Below are positions 23,074-35,889 of a stretch of DNA of 64,000 bases, piece by piece. The stretch spans positions 950,334,327-950,398,326 of the forward strand of contig CM062817.1 in NCBI GenBank assembly GCA_031772625.1, in the 5' to 3' direction. Each line of letters begins with the position of its first letter. The stretch's first letter is position 1. The DNA is from Pinus tabuliformis. Lineage: Eukaryota; Streptophyta; Pinopsida; Pinales; Pinaceae. The notes under the pieces are model-generated. The model was not told where the DNA came from, made no database searches, and saw nothing but the letters and a program-made list of their open reading frames with translations. The translations under genes and the position numbers were made by a program.

Positions 23074-25410
23074 AATTTTTTCTAATAAGATATATGTTTA
23101 AAATGAATGCTATAAACTAGGCATTATGTAAATAATTCAAATTCTTTTTAAATAAAACCAATAATGTAAGATAATGATTTAAATTTAAACACACCACAAA
23201 ATTTTAAATAAACTAAGTATTGAATTTTAATTATTAATTAATATCTTTAAAATAAAATAAAAATTAATTACTAAATATTAATATATATATATACACACAG
23301 AATGACTTTCATATAATGAAGATGGCCAACAAATATCCTTCTGTATATAATGAGGAACCTGAAAAAGTACATAATCTAATGTCACTCAAATAATAACCAA
23401 CATTAACCATTGTGAATTCAAATGAAATAAATAAATCTAATCCCTGAAATTTACCATAAGTGATTACCTTGTTCAATCACTTGGATTGGCTACTTCACAA
23501 CCTTACTTGAGGGACATGATTTTGTATCGAGGTAGGTTAATGAAAAAAGATTGGCGTTAGCAGCAAGGACGATCCAAAAATTGCTATTTTTTACTAAACT
23601 CAATGGTGAAGTAGTGGCTCAGCTTTATTACAAAAATATCCTTCTTCTGATCCACTTTCCAGATGATAAAAATATCCTTTCTAATCCTTATCTCATAGGC
23701 TTTAGGCTATTTCTTTAAGGTTGTGGCTCTATGTTTAACGGACCTTGAATATTTGAAGAATAAATACATGGGAAACAGTGATATTTCGCTATTGGTATAT
23801 GTATTTAATAATTAATTTTTTATATAAATCAAAAACACAATTTTGTAAAGTGAAACCTGTAATAAGAAGAATGTTATACATCATTTCCATCTTTAAGCAT
23901 TTCGTAAATTCTAGGAAGATAAAAAAAAAAAAAACAATGTGTATGTCATTGATCACGGTGGAGTCATGTATGAAAATGGATTTTATAAAGAATAAATAAG
24001 TCCACAAATATTTATAAATTTTATATTATATAAAATTGAAAGTAAATTTTTGTGGGTGTAACAAAGTCGATGATCCAACCATGAATATTACTGGTGGAAA
24101 GATATTTATATTTCCTGTGTATGTATGGACACAATAATTAGCGAAATGCTATGTATTAATTAATTTAATCATCATACAAATTAGATTTTAAATTTCAAAA
24201 AGACTTTGGAGATTTAGCAGAGTTGTTCTCATTCTCACCATTTTTTCTCATTCTCCAATTCCTCTTGCTCTTTTATGGGCGTCTCACCTCAAATCTCAAT
24301 TTCCATATGCACAATAGCAACTCCCAAACTTTGTTAAATATAGAATCTGAAACTAGAATCCAAAACTATTAGAGAAAAGATTCGAGATGACCCTTGGCTT
24401 AGTTATCTCTTGTTACAGTTGAATATCGAAACTCTTCAGGAATATTAGGAATTTAAGGTACACCACACCTAACCTGACCTGCCAGGGGAGAATCCAGTTC
24501 TTCGAGGACAACTTACGAAGATTCAAAATCCTCAACGTGGATTCAATATCCATTCGATTTTGGGCCAAACTCAAGGCCTTCTTCATGTCCTACAAGCTAA
24601 GCGTTTATATCACTTAGATACCGCAGATCGAATACTTCGGCTATCTGAAGTGGCTATCATGGACAATGTCTTCGACTGCCTACTCATCATATCTTACACG
24701 ATGGACTGCGACACGGGGAGCATATTTTTCAGCCATTCAAAATTCAAGGGTTTTGTGTCATTGCGGCAGCACCCAATCTCATCAACTAAAAACCCCATTT
24801 GAAGAAATTGTTACAGTAGCTCCTGATCTTCGATACCAAAAACCCCATTGGAGAAATGGCTAAGAAAGATTGAAAGCAGTGTTATCAATCCCAAGGATAT
24901 AAAGGGGTTGAACATGGGTTGGCTTGGGTGCGACTACAATGGGGAATGGTGCCCAAGCCGAATGAATTAGAAAGTCATCGTGTCCCTATTCAAGAAACTG
25001 TTGCGAAAATTTCGTGCAAAATTTTTCAATTTGAAATTCAAGCACGTAAGGATTTGAAATACTTAGTCTCGAGGTAGCATTGAATGCATTTAATTTCATG
25101 TCTTATCAACCACATGCATTGGCTAGTGGGAGTACATTAGTAAGACCAATGGTAGTGAGAAAGTTTTCCGAAATTCTGCAAGGTATGGGTCTCTCTCTTT
25201 ATCTAAAATGGATAGAAACGAAGACCTAGAAGGCCCCATTGGCCACATCGACAAGCCCAAGCAACCTTGAATCGAGATAAGTTCGGTAAGGTACAGAGAA
25301 GTGTGAGAGTAATATTGAGGAGTTTGCCATTAAAATTGATCCTGCATTGTGATGCATATATTTCATGGTGTCGAATGAGGTAGATGTCCTTGTGAAAGGC
25401 CCATTGACAT
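23074..25410. other. AT-rich spacer, no recognised gene
   Basis: AT-rich to about 24180, then more balanced. Plus-strand open frames around 24466-24863 overlap each other in different phases and resemble no family I know. The stretch ends at GGATC (25411-25415), one copy of the TSD of the copia element. The same sequence resumes after 30563. Confidence 0.5.
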
Positions 25411-25415
25411 GGATC

Positions 25416-25889
25416 TATAGGTTTTAACTCCGTATATAAATTACCTGCATATGAATTCTAAAGCATAGAAAATAAACAATGCAAGAGCATAACACATAAA
25501 ACGCATATACACAGAGATTTTCCCCTGGATCCTAAAACCGGGACTGCCAGCTTGATTTTTCATTGTGTTCCTTTCAATGTTATAATACATATTTATACAT
25601 GCCGAAGCATCCAATACCATGGACCGAAAACCATCATGTCCAAACAACATGTGCAAAAATCATGCACAAAACCATAGGTGGGTCCGCCCATCCTAACATA
25701 GGGGCCAAAACCAAAATTTTCCAGGGCGCTGCCCCGGATCCCATAAAGTGGGGTCATAGGTACACCTCAAAACCCTTGTGACCCCCCCCCGCTACACAAT
25801 CGACGCAACGAAGGGGGGCTCTGCACCCGCTCTAACCCCCTGGTTAACTACGTGGGCTAGTCGTGGAAAGAATATAACACAACCCAACA
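25416..25889 (-). repeat. 3' LTR of the copia element
   Basis: 474 bp. It carries one unit of the GGTCCATGG-containing mini-repeat that is present in two units in the partner LTR and in the solo LTR. This accounts for most of the length difference. Confidence 0.92.
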
Positions 25890-25997
25890 TTCTCCCACTT
25901 GTTGTTTTCTTTCCACAGGGGCCGACAAGAGAGCTTAGTCATTTTTGCAGCCCTAAAATGCCCATTGTCTCTCTACATCAAGAGAACTTCTCAGAGC

Positions 25998-28900
25998 TCA
26001 CAATTTTTTCAATGCATTTGTAGTATTCTTCAAAGTGTCCACCTTTAGCAGCAACAACTTTTTATCTTCTATCATATCCCTGACAAAGGGATACTGAACA
26101 TCAATGTGCTTTGTGTTTGAATGATATGCGGGGTTATTTGCCAAGAAAATTGCACTTTGGTTGTCACAGTCTATCCTTATAGCTCCCTGTACTAATCCCA
26201 TACTTGAACACAATCTCTGCAACCAAACTGCTTCCTTGCCTGCATGAGTGGCTGCCATGTATTCTGCCTCTATAGTTGATAGTGCCACTACAGATTGTTT
26301 CTTACTCATCCAACTGATTGCACCTCCAAATAGTTTAACACACAACCCACTTGTAGATCTTCTCTGATCCAGATCTCTAGCCCAATTTGCATCAACAAAG
26401 CCATGAATATCCAACATTTTGTCCAATCCTGATCTTCCTTGGTAGCACAAGCCATAATCACTAGTGCCACGCAAATACCTAAAAACTTGCTTCACTGCTG
26501 TCCAGTGCTCCTTCCCTAGTTTTGACATAAACCTACTCAGTACTCCCACTGCATGTGCAATGTCTGTTCTAGTACAGACCATTTCATACATCAAGCTACC
26601 GACTGCACTTGCATATGGAACACGGGACATGTCCTCTTCCTCTTCTTGTGTCTTGGGAAACTGTTCCGCAAATAACCTCACACCTACAGGAATAGGAACC
26701 TTCACCGGTTTACTATCTTGCATATTAAACCTCTACAGTATTGTGTCAACATACTTACTCTGGTTTAACCAGAGCTTCCTCTTTGCCCGATCTCTTTTAA
26801 TTTCCATGCCCAAAATATAGTTTGCATCACCAAGATCTTTCATGTCGAATTTGGAGGACAATTAGGTCTTCAAATCCTAGATAATTTCTTTGTCATTTCC
26901 AGCCAGCAACATATCATCCACATAGAAGACTAGATAAATAACACGGTCACCAATTAATTTAAAATACACACATTGATCTGCTTTGCTTCTGGTGAAGCCA
27001 AGTCCCCGTATAAATGTATCAAATTTCTGATACCACATCCTTGGTGACTATTTTAACCCGTATAGAGAGTTCTTTAACTTGCATACCTGTTCTTTCTTAC
27101 CCTTCACCGCAAAGCCTTCAGGTTGCTTCATGTATATTTCCTCTTCCAGATCCCTGTGAAGAAATGTTGTCTTCACATCCATCTGTTCTACTTCAAAATA
27201 AAAAGCAGTGACAATAGATAAAACTAATCTAATAGAAGTTACCTTGGCAACAGGAGAAAAAATATCACCAAAATCAATTCACGGAACCTGGGAATAACCT
27301 TTTGCTACCAACCAACCTTTGTCTTTCTCCACCTTTCCTTCCTCATTTGTCTTCTTCTTGAACATCCATTTGTTGCCAATGGGTTTCCTTCCAGCTAGCA
27401 ACTCCACCAGATCCCAAGCCTCATTTTTGTTCAAAAATGCCATTTCATCAACCATGGCCTCTTTCCAGAGTTTGCCATCCTTTGAATCTATTGCTTCCTT
27501 CATAGTTCTGGGATCATCGTCAGTAATAGATAAAGCAAAAATTGAAGAGAAAGCAAATGGACTATACCTTTCTGGTTTCCTTCTTTCCTGAACTGATTTT
27601 CTCACACCCAGAGTTTGTGGCTCTTCATCTTCTGATTCCTCCTCCGTTGTAGAGTCTGATTCTTCCTCCTTAAGCTCAAACTCTATCATCTGAGGTTCCT
27701 TTGGTTGGACTTCATGTTTAATAACATCTTTTATCTCTCTGAACACCACGCCTCGGCTATACACAACCTTCCGTGTGACTGGGTTTGAAAGTCTATAACC
27801 CTTTAAACCATCCTTATACCCAATAAAGATGCATTTTTTAGATTTACTATCCAACTTGGTTCGTTTCTCCTTTGGAACATGTACATATGCATCACATCCA
27901 AATACCCTCAGATGTGAAAGAGAGGGTTTCTTACCAGTTCATACCTCTTGCGGAGTCTTATCCTCCAACGCTAATGAAGGTGACCTGTTAACCAGGTAAC
28001 ATGCAGTATCCACCGCCTCTACCCAGAATTAATGTCCTAACCTAGCACCACTGAGCATGCTTCTTGCCCTTTCCATCAACGTCTTATTCATTCTTTCTGT
28101 AACTCCATTTTGCTGAGGTGTATATGGAGTAGTATTCTGTCGTTCTATACCACACTTGTGGAATTCTTCAAATTCCTTTCTACAAAACTCTCCAGCATTA
28201 ACTGTCCTCAACAACTTTATCTTCTTCTCTGTCTGATTTTCCACAAGAGCCTTAAATTCTTTAAACTTGTCAAAGGCTTTAGATTTATTCTTAAGGAAAT
28301 ATATCCATGTATTCCTTGAGAATTCATCTATAAATGATACATAGTACACAGACTTACCCAGTGATGGAACCTTCACAGGTCCAAACACATCACTATGTAC
28401 AAGTTCTAATATATGTTTCTCCCTCTTACTACCAGAGGGGAAACTCACCCTATTCTGCTTCCCATATACATAATTTTCATAGAAATCAAAATCCTTAGAG
28501 ATATTACTCATACCCTCTACCATACTTTTACCATGAAGTATTCTAAGGCCCTTCTCTCCAATATGTCCAAGCCTTTAATGCCACAACATGGTCTTCTCTC
28601 CAGAGACCACTAGATTTTATGCTCGACTTTCAAGAACTACAGAACTGTTGCACCCATCAATAACAGTGCTACCTTGTAGCTTGTACAGAGTTCCAATTCG
28701 AACTCCCCGCATCAATACCATTGCTCCCTGAACCATTTTGCAGGTATCCTTCGCGAACACTGTTTTTACACCAGCATCATCCAACTTGCTTACATAAATC
28801 AGATTTTTGGCCAATGCAGGAATATGCAGAATGCCTAGAAGTGTTGTAAGCCTTCCACCTTATATACTTAACTTTATTTTTCCACGACCAATGATACTAG

Positions 28901-29090
28901 CCTTCCTATCATCCCCTAAGAAGACATCACCACCATCGTATTTCTCATACTCGCAGAACCACTCTCTATGGGGAGTGAAGTGAAAGGATGCACCTAAGTC
29001 AATCAACCATGCCTCGTGATCTACATGTGTACTTGAAGAAGCCAAGTACACATCCCCGTCTTCATCTGAGGTGGTTTTCGCCTCTGCAGA
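25998..29090 (-). pseudogene. Copia pol: protease, integrase, RT, RNase H, decayed
   Basis: The protease region (28860-29051) has WLIDLGASFHFTPH, where the family has DSGAS, so the active-site triplet is altered. The integrase (28029-28523) keeps FIDEFSRNTW and GVTERMNKTLMERARSML but reads LRTVNAGEF where LRSDNGGE is usual, so its second catalytic Asp is gone. RT (about 26730-27854) has WKEAMVDEMAFLNKNEAWDLV and an intact FYVDDMLLAGND near 26910. RNase H (25998-26723) keeps GFVDANWARDLDQRRSTSG and STIEAEYMAA. Several stops and frame changes break it between 26720 and 27290 and around 28520-28620. Confidence 0.9.
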
Positions 29091-29099
29091 AGGAGAATC

Positions 29100-29930
29100 A
29101 TTAGATCCCTTTCCTTTATCAGGAGTTTTAGATTTACAATCCCTTTTGTAGTGCCCTTCCTTTCCACATTTCTAGCGCACCACCTTTACAGGATTTCCTA
29201 GAGATTTAGATCTCCCTCTAGATTTAGATCTCCCACTCGATGACTTATTTTTGTTTATGTTTTGGGACTGTCCTCGTACAGACCGGGCATCACCATTCTG
29301 CCTCTCCATATTTTGCCATCTCATCTCCTCCATCAGCAAGGATGAGACTATTTCATCAAATTGCAAGGCAGTTGCATTGCTACCTATTGCAATAACCAAA
29401 CTATCCCACGAATATGGTAGAGAAAAAAAAAACTGATGCACGTATCTTCATCTGAAATTTTAATATCAACAGATGCTAACTGAACACAACAAACTGATGC
29501 ACTTATCTTCATCTGAAATTCTAATCTCAACAGATGCTAACTGACTTACCACAGTATTAAATGCATTCAGATGCTCTGTCACCAAGTCTCCATCTTTCAT
29601 CCTCAAGTTATACAGCTTTTCCCGCAGGAACATTTTATTCACTAGAGACTTAGCTTGGTACAAAGTCCCTAACTTGTCCCACAAAGCCTTCATTGTAGCT
29701 ACCCCTAATACATTTAGCAATATTGAATCTGAGACACACAATCGTATTGTGCTCTTTACCTTCTGATCCAACTTCTTCCATTCTTCATCGGACACTCCTG
29801 TTGGTTTAGTACTCGGATCTACCATGATCCGTTGATCTTTTTCCACCAACAGATCTTCCCTATTGAGTTTCCACAACTTAAAACTCTGACCATTAAATTT
29901 CTCGATTTCTATCTTTCCACTGCTCACCAT
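29100..29930 (-). pseudogene. Copia gag with a 61-bp tandem duplication
   Basis: Starts MVSSGKIEIEKFNGQSFKLW at 29930 and runs through ALWDKLGTLYQAKSLVNKMF and LYNLRMKDGD, typical of Tork-lineage capsid. The frame is then broken by a tandem duplication (29431-29491 repeated as 29492-29552) that ends it at 29466. Gag sequence resumes at 29441 (LPYSWDSLVIAIGSNATAL) and reaches a zinc knuckle near 29150, where CGKEGHYKRDC has lost its first Cys to a nearby stop. Capsid/nucleocapsid protein, inactive. Confidence 0.88.
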
Positions 29931-30050
29931 CTTCTTTCACCACCAGAATCAATCTCACAGATCTCCCACTAAACAGTGTTTACCACAGGCCCGAGTGAAC
30001 CCCTCAACAACAAATGCATCCCCTTGAAGCCAAAACTACTCCGATACAAA

Positions 30051-30558
30051 TGTAGGTTTTAACCCAATATAGAAATTACCTGCATACGAATTCTAAAACA
30101 CAGAAAATAAACAATGCAAGAGCATAACACATAAAACACATATACACAAAGATTTTCCCCTGGATCCCAAAACCGGGACTACCAGCTTGATTTTTCATTA
30201 TGTTCCTTTCAATGCTATAGTACATATTTATACATGCCGAAGCATCCAGTACCATGGACCTAAAACCACCGCGTCCAATGCCGTGGACATAAAACCATTG
30301 TGTCCAAAAAACATGTTTGAAAATCATGCACAAAACCATAGGTGGGTCTGCCCATCCTAACATAGGGTCCAAAACCAAAATTTTCTGGGGCGCTGCCTCG
30401 GACCCCATAAAGTGGGGTTACTGGTATACCTCAAACCCCCTGTGGCTGCCCCCCCATCTCCGCTACACAATTGGCACAACGAAGGGGGGCTCTACCCCAC
30501 TCTACCCCCCGGTTAACTACGTAGGCTAGTCGTGGAAAGAATATAACACAACCCAATA
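30051..30558 (-). repeat. 5' LTR of the copia element
   Basis: 508 bp, homologous to 25416-25889 and 3871-4338. A TATA-like element lies near 30230 on the minus strand. A minus-strand frame of 110 residues lies wholly inside it and is also seen, shorter, in the two relatives. Confidence 0.92.
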
Positions 30559-30860
30559 AGATCACCATCTAGGAGATATCAAATGGAAATGGAGTTTGTG
30601 GGAGATTGATGCAATGTTTCCTATTTTTCTATCCATGAATAAAACTTTGCCAAGGTTTAAGCTCATTACATTCTTCCTTAGTGAACATTGATTATTGAAA
30701 AAGAAGTGAGGCCAAAGTTTTATCTTAATTATTGAATATTTTGCAAGAGAGTTAGTCATTAATAATGAGTTGCCCCTCTTATTTAGTTGGCCCTTCTTCA
30801 AGCTGGAAAGTTTTATTGGCTTTCTTATCAGCTTCTTGATTCTTATTGCAGTGTATATGA

Positions 30861-31268
30861 AGAAAGGAATTACGACAGAAAGCCTTGAAATATGCCATAG
30901 ATTACATAAAGGATATGAAAGGAGTTTATATTATTCCTTGTTCCTGTGGGACCCCCTATATTGGTGAGACTGGACACTCCATAAATCAAAGGATTAGTGA
31001 GCACGTAGCTGACCTTAATCATAGGAAAACCAAGTCTTCCACCTTCGCAGAGCATGCAGAGAAAATCAAACATCATGTTTGTATAGAAGAAGCCAGTGTT
31101 ATTGCTAGAGTTTAACAGCTCCATCACCACAAATTTAGGGAAGCCCTTGAGATTGAAAAAAGGCTGAGTAATCTCAATAGGAGGACGGCTGGAAGATTAC
31201 TAGTTGCTGGATCCCATCCCTCTCTTCCTAGTAGTTTTCTTCTTTTCCTGCCCTCCCTCTTTGTATAG
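30861..31268 (+). pseudogene. Penelope-like element, GIY-YIG endonuclease fragment
   Basis: A plus-strand frame contains GVYIIPCSCGTPYIGETG followed by INQRISEHVADL. This is the GIY-YIG core with the CxC and the Arg-x3-His context typical of Penelope-like retroelements, not of bacterial GIY-YIG enzymes. The C-terminal part (ALEIEKRLSNLNRR) continues in frame after one stop at 31113, to a final stop at 31266. The upstream 300 bp shows no RT, so this is a 5'-truncated copy, as is usual for these elements. The domain nicks DNA for target-primed reverse transcription. Related elements (Dryads) have been reported in conifers and are not typical of other plants. Confidence 0.8.
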
Positions 31269-31647
31269 CCAGTTCTAGTTTTCTTATTTGTTAGTTTTTT
31301 CCCCTTGTGATCCCGTAACCTTCTCTCTTTGACCTTTTTTCCTTTGTGGGATTGTCTTTATAGTATGAGTTTTTAATAGCATTTAATTTATGCTTAATTA
31401 ATAATTGAAAAATAATGACGTTAATATTGAAATCATTCTATTTTATAATTAAATAAACAGGTTAAAACAATTAATATACAATTAAATAAATTTATAACTT
31501 ATAATATTAATGATTTATCCTTACTATATAATATTTTAATATATATTTAGAAAAAATCTAAATTAATATAAATTGGGTTTTTATTTTCAAATAAACAAGT
31601 TGAAACAATTAATATACAATTAAATAAACTTATAATGTAATACGTTT

Positions 31648-31649
<2 letters not shown>

Positions 31650-31702
<53 letters not shown>
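31650..31702. repeat. (TA)n microsatellite
   Basis: Uninterrupted TA dinucleotides over about 53 bp within AT-rich DNA. Confidence 0.95.
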
Positions 31703-31708
<6 letters not shown>

Positions 31709-32377
31709 TAGAATAAAATCTAATTTTATAAAAATTGGTTACTTTTGTCCCATGATCTTTTAATGTAATAACTAACTATTAATTTAATAATTAATGAATT
31801 CCATATCTTTAACTTATTTTTTAAATTTTAATTTAAATATAGTTTTGCCTCCTTTCTCTGGGTCTGGTCCATCTAGCCGTTTCCTGGTCAAACTTAGCCG
31901 TTAGTTAATCAACATAGCCGTTACCTGATCTACAATTATAGTTGTTGGATGTTCTGCTCTGTCTATTTAACATGCAATCCAGATCTGATTCTTCAAATTG
32001 TCTTGATGATGAACCACACTGGTTGGTTTGAAACGCGTTGACAAATGAAATATCATGTGATTTACGCCAAAAAATCTCTCAAAACTTAATATAAATCACA
32101 AAAACCTCAATTCTATAACATTATTTATATAAAATGGCCAAAACTTGGTAATGATTTTTTTTTTTTTAATCCTAACCATATCAATTTGTGAATTGATGTT
32201 TATGTATGGTTGTCCAATATTTAATTTATATAGCTACAATTATAAATAACTTTTTTCCATCTCGACAACTATTATGGACGGTTTCTCCTTTCTCCCTTTA
32301 TATCGGGGATAACTTTTTCCATCTCCCGAAATTTTTTGATGAAATTTTTTTTCCATTTGCCAACAACATATCATTCT

Positions 32378-32757
32378 TTTATGGATAGCTTTTTCCAGAA
32401 TAATATAAAGTTTGAGTGTGCTAACAAAAATTCTGTGACGAAGGTGAAGAAATAACACCTACGCTTTACATTTTTATAACACTATTCATGGCGGTCATAC
32501 ATTTTACTATCATGTTTCATTCATAGGGGTTGGATACTTAATTTATCACCCCATTACAACACCCAGTTTTGTCCACGTCCACATTTCCGATTAGAGTATA
32601 AAAATTTAGTGCGAAAAAATAGGCACGCACTATCTAAAAACAAATTATGTCCATTTTCATGTTTAAGAAGATCTAGAATGGTCATGAGACACTCCTATTT
32701 TTAACAAGGTGTACATTGAGAGGAAAATTTCACGCACACCAAATATTTGTCACGTTG
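32378..32757 (+). repeat. Direct repeat, left copy (partner at 42563-42872)
   Basis: Shares ATGGATAGCTTTTTC, then CACCTACGCTTTACATTTTT and GGTCATACATTTTAC, and finally a GTCACGTT-type end, in the same order and orientation as 42563-42872. No coding sequence. Identity of the family is unknown. Confidence 0.7.
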
Positions 32758-33187
32758 AATTGTTTGAATTGTTATTTAATTGGCAATTTTGATTAAAATA
32801 TTAAACAGGTGTTATATAGTAATTAGTATTCATTGTTTAGTTCAAATATAGTTTGGAGTATGGGCAAATGATACGTTTCACTCATAAATTAAAATGAGGG
32901 TTTTGGGTGAGCACCTTACTTTATGCAATAAATATCTTTAACTTTATTTTACGACCATTGATATAGAGAAACTTAATTTCACCTAAATAAAATGTTTGAA
33001 ATTAAATTTTAATTATAATTTAACATTACAAACTAAATTTTATTATTTTTTAATATTATTTTCATTTATTTATAGCTAATTTTATTATTTTCTTAATATT
33101 GTTTTAATTTATTTATAGCTAATATATATTTTATGATGTAACTTTACATTATTATACTTTTTTATTTTCTAAAAGATTAAACTAATA

Positions 33188-35860
33188 TGTCACAAACCTT
33201 CATTTAACCTATCAAGTAAAAACACAAATCACCACATATAATTTTTTTAATTCAAGCCCCAAGGGTTAGCTCAGTTGGTCAAAAACTGGGCCTCGCCATC
33301 GGGAGGTCACAGGGTTAATTCTGCCAGAAGCCCTTGGGTTTAGGTCTTTCCAGTAGGTCAAGGGGTGATTAGCCTAGATTTTTCCATGGACATAGTGACC
33401 ATTCACTGACCAGGGTGTTTGTGAACCACATTATAAAAAAATAAAAAATTAAATAAATAAATTATGAAAAGAATCAATAATAAACATTAGAACATAATCC
33501 TTATTACATATTTCATCATTGTTCTACAGAAATTGATTGCTATGTACATAATTTTCCTAGTGCATAAAATCTTGACTGTATTGTTTTTGAACTTTACATT
33601 CAAATTGTTTCCCGTATTAAATGACATTATATTGTTTCTATGGCTTAAACTAGAATTTCAGGTTCTATATTCATTATACACCTATAGTTTAACTATATGA
33701 AACTTAGACCCCTAGAATTGGCGGGACCAAGGCTTTGGATCCTTCCGAGTGCTTCACAACTGTTAGCCATCTTCTCAAGAAGGGTCCCTCATCCACGGCT
33801 CTCCGTAAGGCAACTTCATCGAATGGTGGATGATAAAGCCCTATTCATATGGTGACTTCACCGCAGAATAACTTCAGCATTTTTCCTGCTTTCCTGTAGG
33901 ACTTCTCAGCGGCATCCCTTCACTTCAGGGTTTCATTCAATTGGTTTTCTTCTCTCTCTGTTGATGCTATTGTTCATTCCATCCTTACCATAAATCCACC
34001 ATGACAGTCCTATTCGTTTGTTCGGTTTTCAGATCTATGGGAGTCATTGTTACAAACACCGCCCATAAGGAGGCAACTAAGTTCATCAGTCAAGCTGAGG
34101 TAACAATGTTTCTTTCTTGGTATAATGGTTACCTATTTATTTAATTAATTAGTCTTCTTAATGATTGCGTTCTTTTGGTTAGGTTTTGCCGAAGGGTTTC
34201 AACCTTCTTCTGGTCTGGAATGTCTTACTAAAGACCATGTCCCTATTTGGTCAACCGAGTTGTAGAAGATTGTTGAGTTGTAACTCTGTCTGGACATAGG
34301 GTAATGTGGACAACTTGTGTCGTGAAAGTCATGGGGTTGTGAAATTCATAGAGACATAATTAATATCTTGCTAGCTCTTTCAATTTCTTAAATTAAAATC
34401 TACTTCAAACTTTTTAATATTTTTTAGACTTGTATATGGAAGGTCCGTTAATATATTCCTGGTTCCTTTTATAAACATACTTTTCCAGCTTAAGTTATTC
34501 ATTCTGAGAATGGAGTGGTCGTTCTATATTTCAGAATTCTTGGTGCAAACCTTAATGTTTATAAACAAATCTTAATATAATGATAGTTCTTATTTCTATT
34601 TATGCCAATTGAATGTTATAAGCCATCAGAATTTGACTCTCTGATTTTTGTGGGTATTTTGACAAGGTTTTTCCCATAAAGGGTTACCCAGATGCCTGTG
34701 TTGTATATCTTAGGTGACCCAAACCTGAATGTGGTTTAATCCTATGTTTCAAACTTAGTGATTACGAATTGTTTTGTTATCAATAGTTTTTATTCTTACA
34801 GTTACAGTTAATTCTAGTTTCTTTTCTTTTAAAGAGGAAATTCTACTTTTGCTTGTGTTAGACTATGTTGCTATCTATCATCGGCAACCCTAATATACTT
34901 AGGGTTTACAGTGGTATTGGACATTATTGTCTCCTGGATATCTATAGCTTGATATCATAACATTTAAAATTGGTTGTTTAACTACTTATGGGTATATTTT
35001 CTTTTAGATTTCCATACAGAAATTTCCAATGCAATCTCTGCTCAGAATCAGTTCATCCTTTCTTACTCATTTATCACTTCTCTTTGTAATATGGCATAGG
35101 CTATGTAGCCTTAAAGATATGGTTTCCCTAAATGGTAAATTCTAATCTTGTTTTAAAGTTTCTTTTTTAATTATATTCCCTTTGTTAAATTGATTTATAT
35201 TTTGGAACTTACCAGCAAGATCTTGTACTTTCTTTTTGAAAGAAATTAAGCCTTTACTCAACAACACATTTAATGTTTCAACCAGAAAATAAATCTTTTA
35301 CTCAAACAACACATGCAACTTTTGGACACGTTTTATCCAAGTTCTATGATAAATTCTTGTTGACTACATAGTCCCGGTCTCAATTGTGGTCTACGAGGAA
35401 CCTCCCAACCATGAGATCACCTATTCCAACCTGAGTCTCCCCCCGAGCTATCCCTTACATGCAGGATGTTCATAACTCTAAGCTTTCATACACTGTGGCT
35501 ATCTAGTCCTAACCAGGCTTAGCTTCGTGTAGCCTGAATGATCTTGTCTGACATTTCAGCTCAATATCATCATTTCTAGTTCATTCCTTTCTTGACCTCA
35601 AGTACACATACCCTCCTAATATTTTCCTTGAGAATAAATCTCCAAGGAAGTAGGTAGGGGTAGGTAACTGCCTACCTTAACTACCTCACATGTGAGAAAT
35701 ACATGATTGGCATCATTAAGACATTCCCTTCCTACATAGCTTAATAAAAAATAAATAAATGTATAAACTTATTATTTATTTAGACTCTGTAAGTCAATTA
35801 ACAGTGTCTAGTTTTTTTGACTGCAGTAATTTAATATTTACAATTACTGGGGTCATCACA
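33188..35860 (-). repeat. 3' LTR of the chromovirus (contains a SINE)
   Basis: On the plus strand it runs from TGTCACAAACC to GTCATCACA. It aligns along its length with 39214-41719 apart from the SINE insertion near 33251-33450 and scattered indels. Confidence 0.9.
33251..33450 (+). mobile_element. tRNA-derived SINE
   Basis: The head reads AAGGGTTAGCTCAGTTGGTC with an A box TAGCTCAGTTGG (33267-33278). A degenerate B box, GGTTAATTCTG (33313-33323), lies about 45 bp on. A unique body follows, and then an A-rich tail beginning near 33431. The partner LTR lacks this block, which proves insertion after the retrotransposon arrived. It is not a tRNA gene, because no cloverleaf or intact T-arm can be drawn. 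I could not fix a clean TSD in the A/T-rich flanks. Confidence 0.75.
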
Positions 35861-35889
35861 TCTTCCCACCCTAAGATTAAACAATGTCT

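Larger units (their letters stand above)
25416..30558 (-). mobile_element. Ty1/copia (Tork/Tnt1-like) element, both LTRs, TSD GGATC/AGATC
   Basis: On the minus strand the order is 5' LTR (30051-30558), tRNA-iMet-like primer site (TTTGTATCGGAG), gag, protease, integrase, RT, RNase H, polypurine tract (AACAAGTGGGAGAA) and 3' LTR (25416-25889). The outer 5-mers GGATC and AGATC differ at one base. Terminal TG/CA is degraded at both outer ends (CA to TA on each side). The gag text fits the Tork/Tnt1 lineage. All coding domains are present but damaged. It belongs to the same family as the solo LTR at 3871. Confidence 0.93.
31269..33182. other. AT-rich spacer with a (TA)n tract
   Basis: No gene recognised. 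A perfect (TA)n run of about 26 units lies at 31650-31702. From 32378 to 32757 it holds one copy of a dispersed repeat whose partner lies on the other side of the next retrotransposon. Confidence 0.55.

Noticed and set aside
24466..24863. Overlapping plus-strand open frames in a more GC-balanced stretch
   Set aside because: No recognisable domain, several phases are equally open, and no convincing start or splice context. A host exon cannot be excluded but cannot be supported.
33266..33330. Possible tRNA gene (A box and B box present)
   Set aside because: No complete cloverleaf can be folded, the B box is degenerate, and a unique body and A-rich tail follow. A SINE head fits better, and the partner LTR lacks it.
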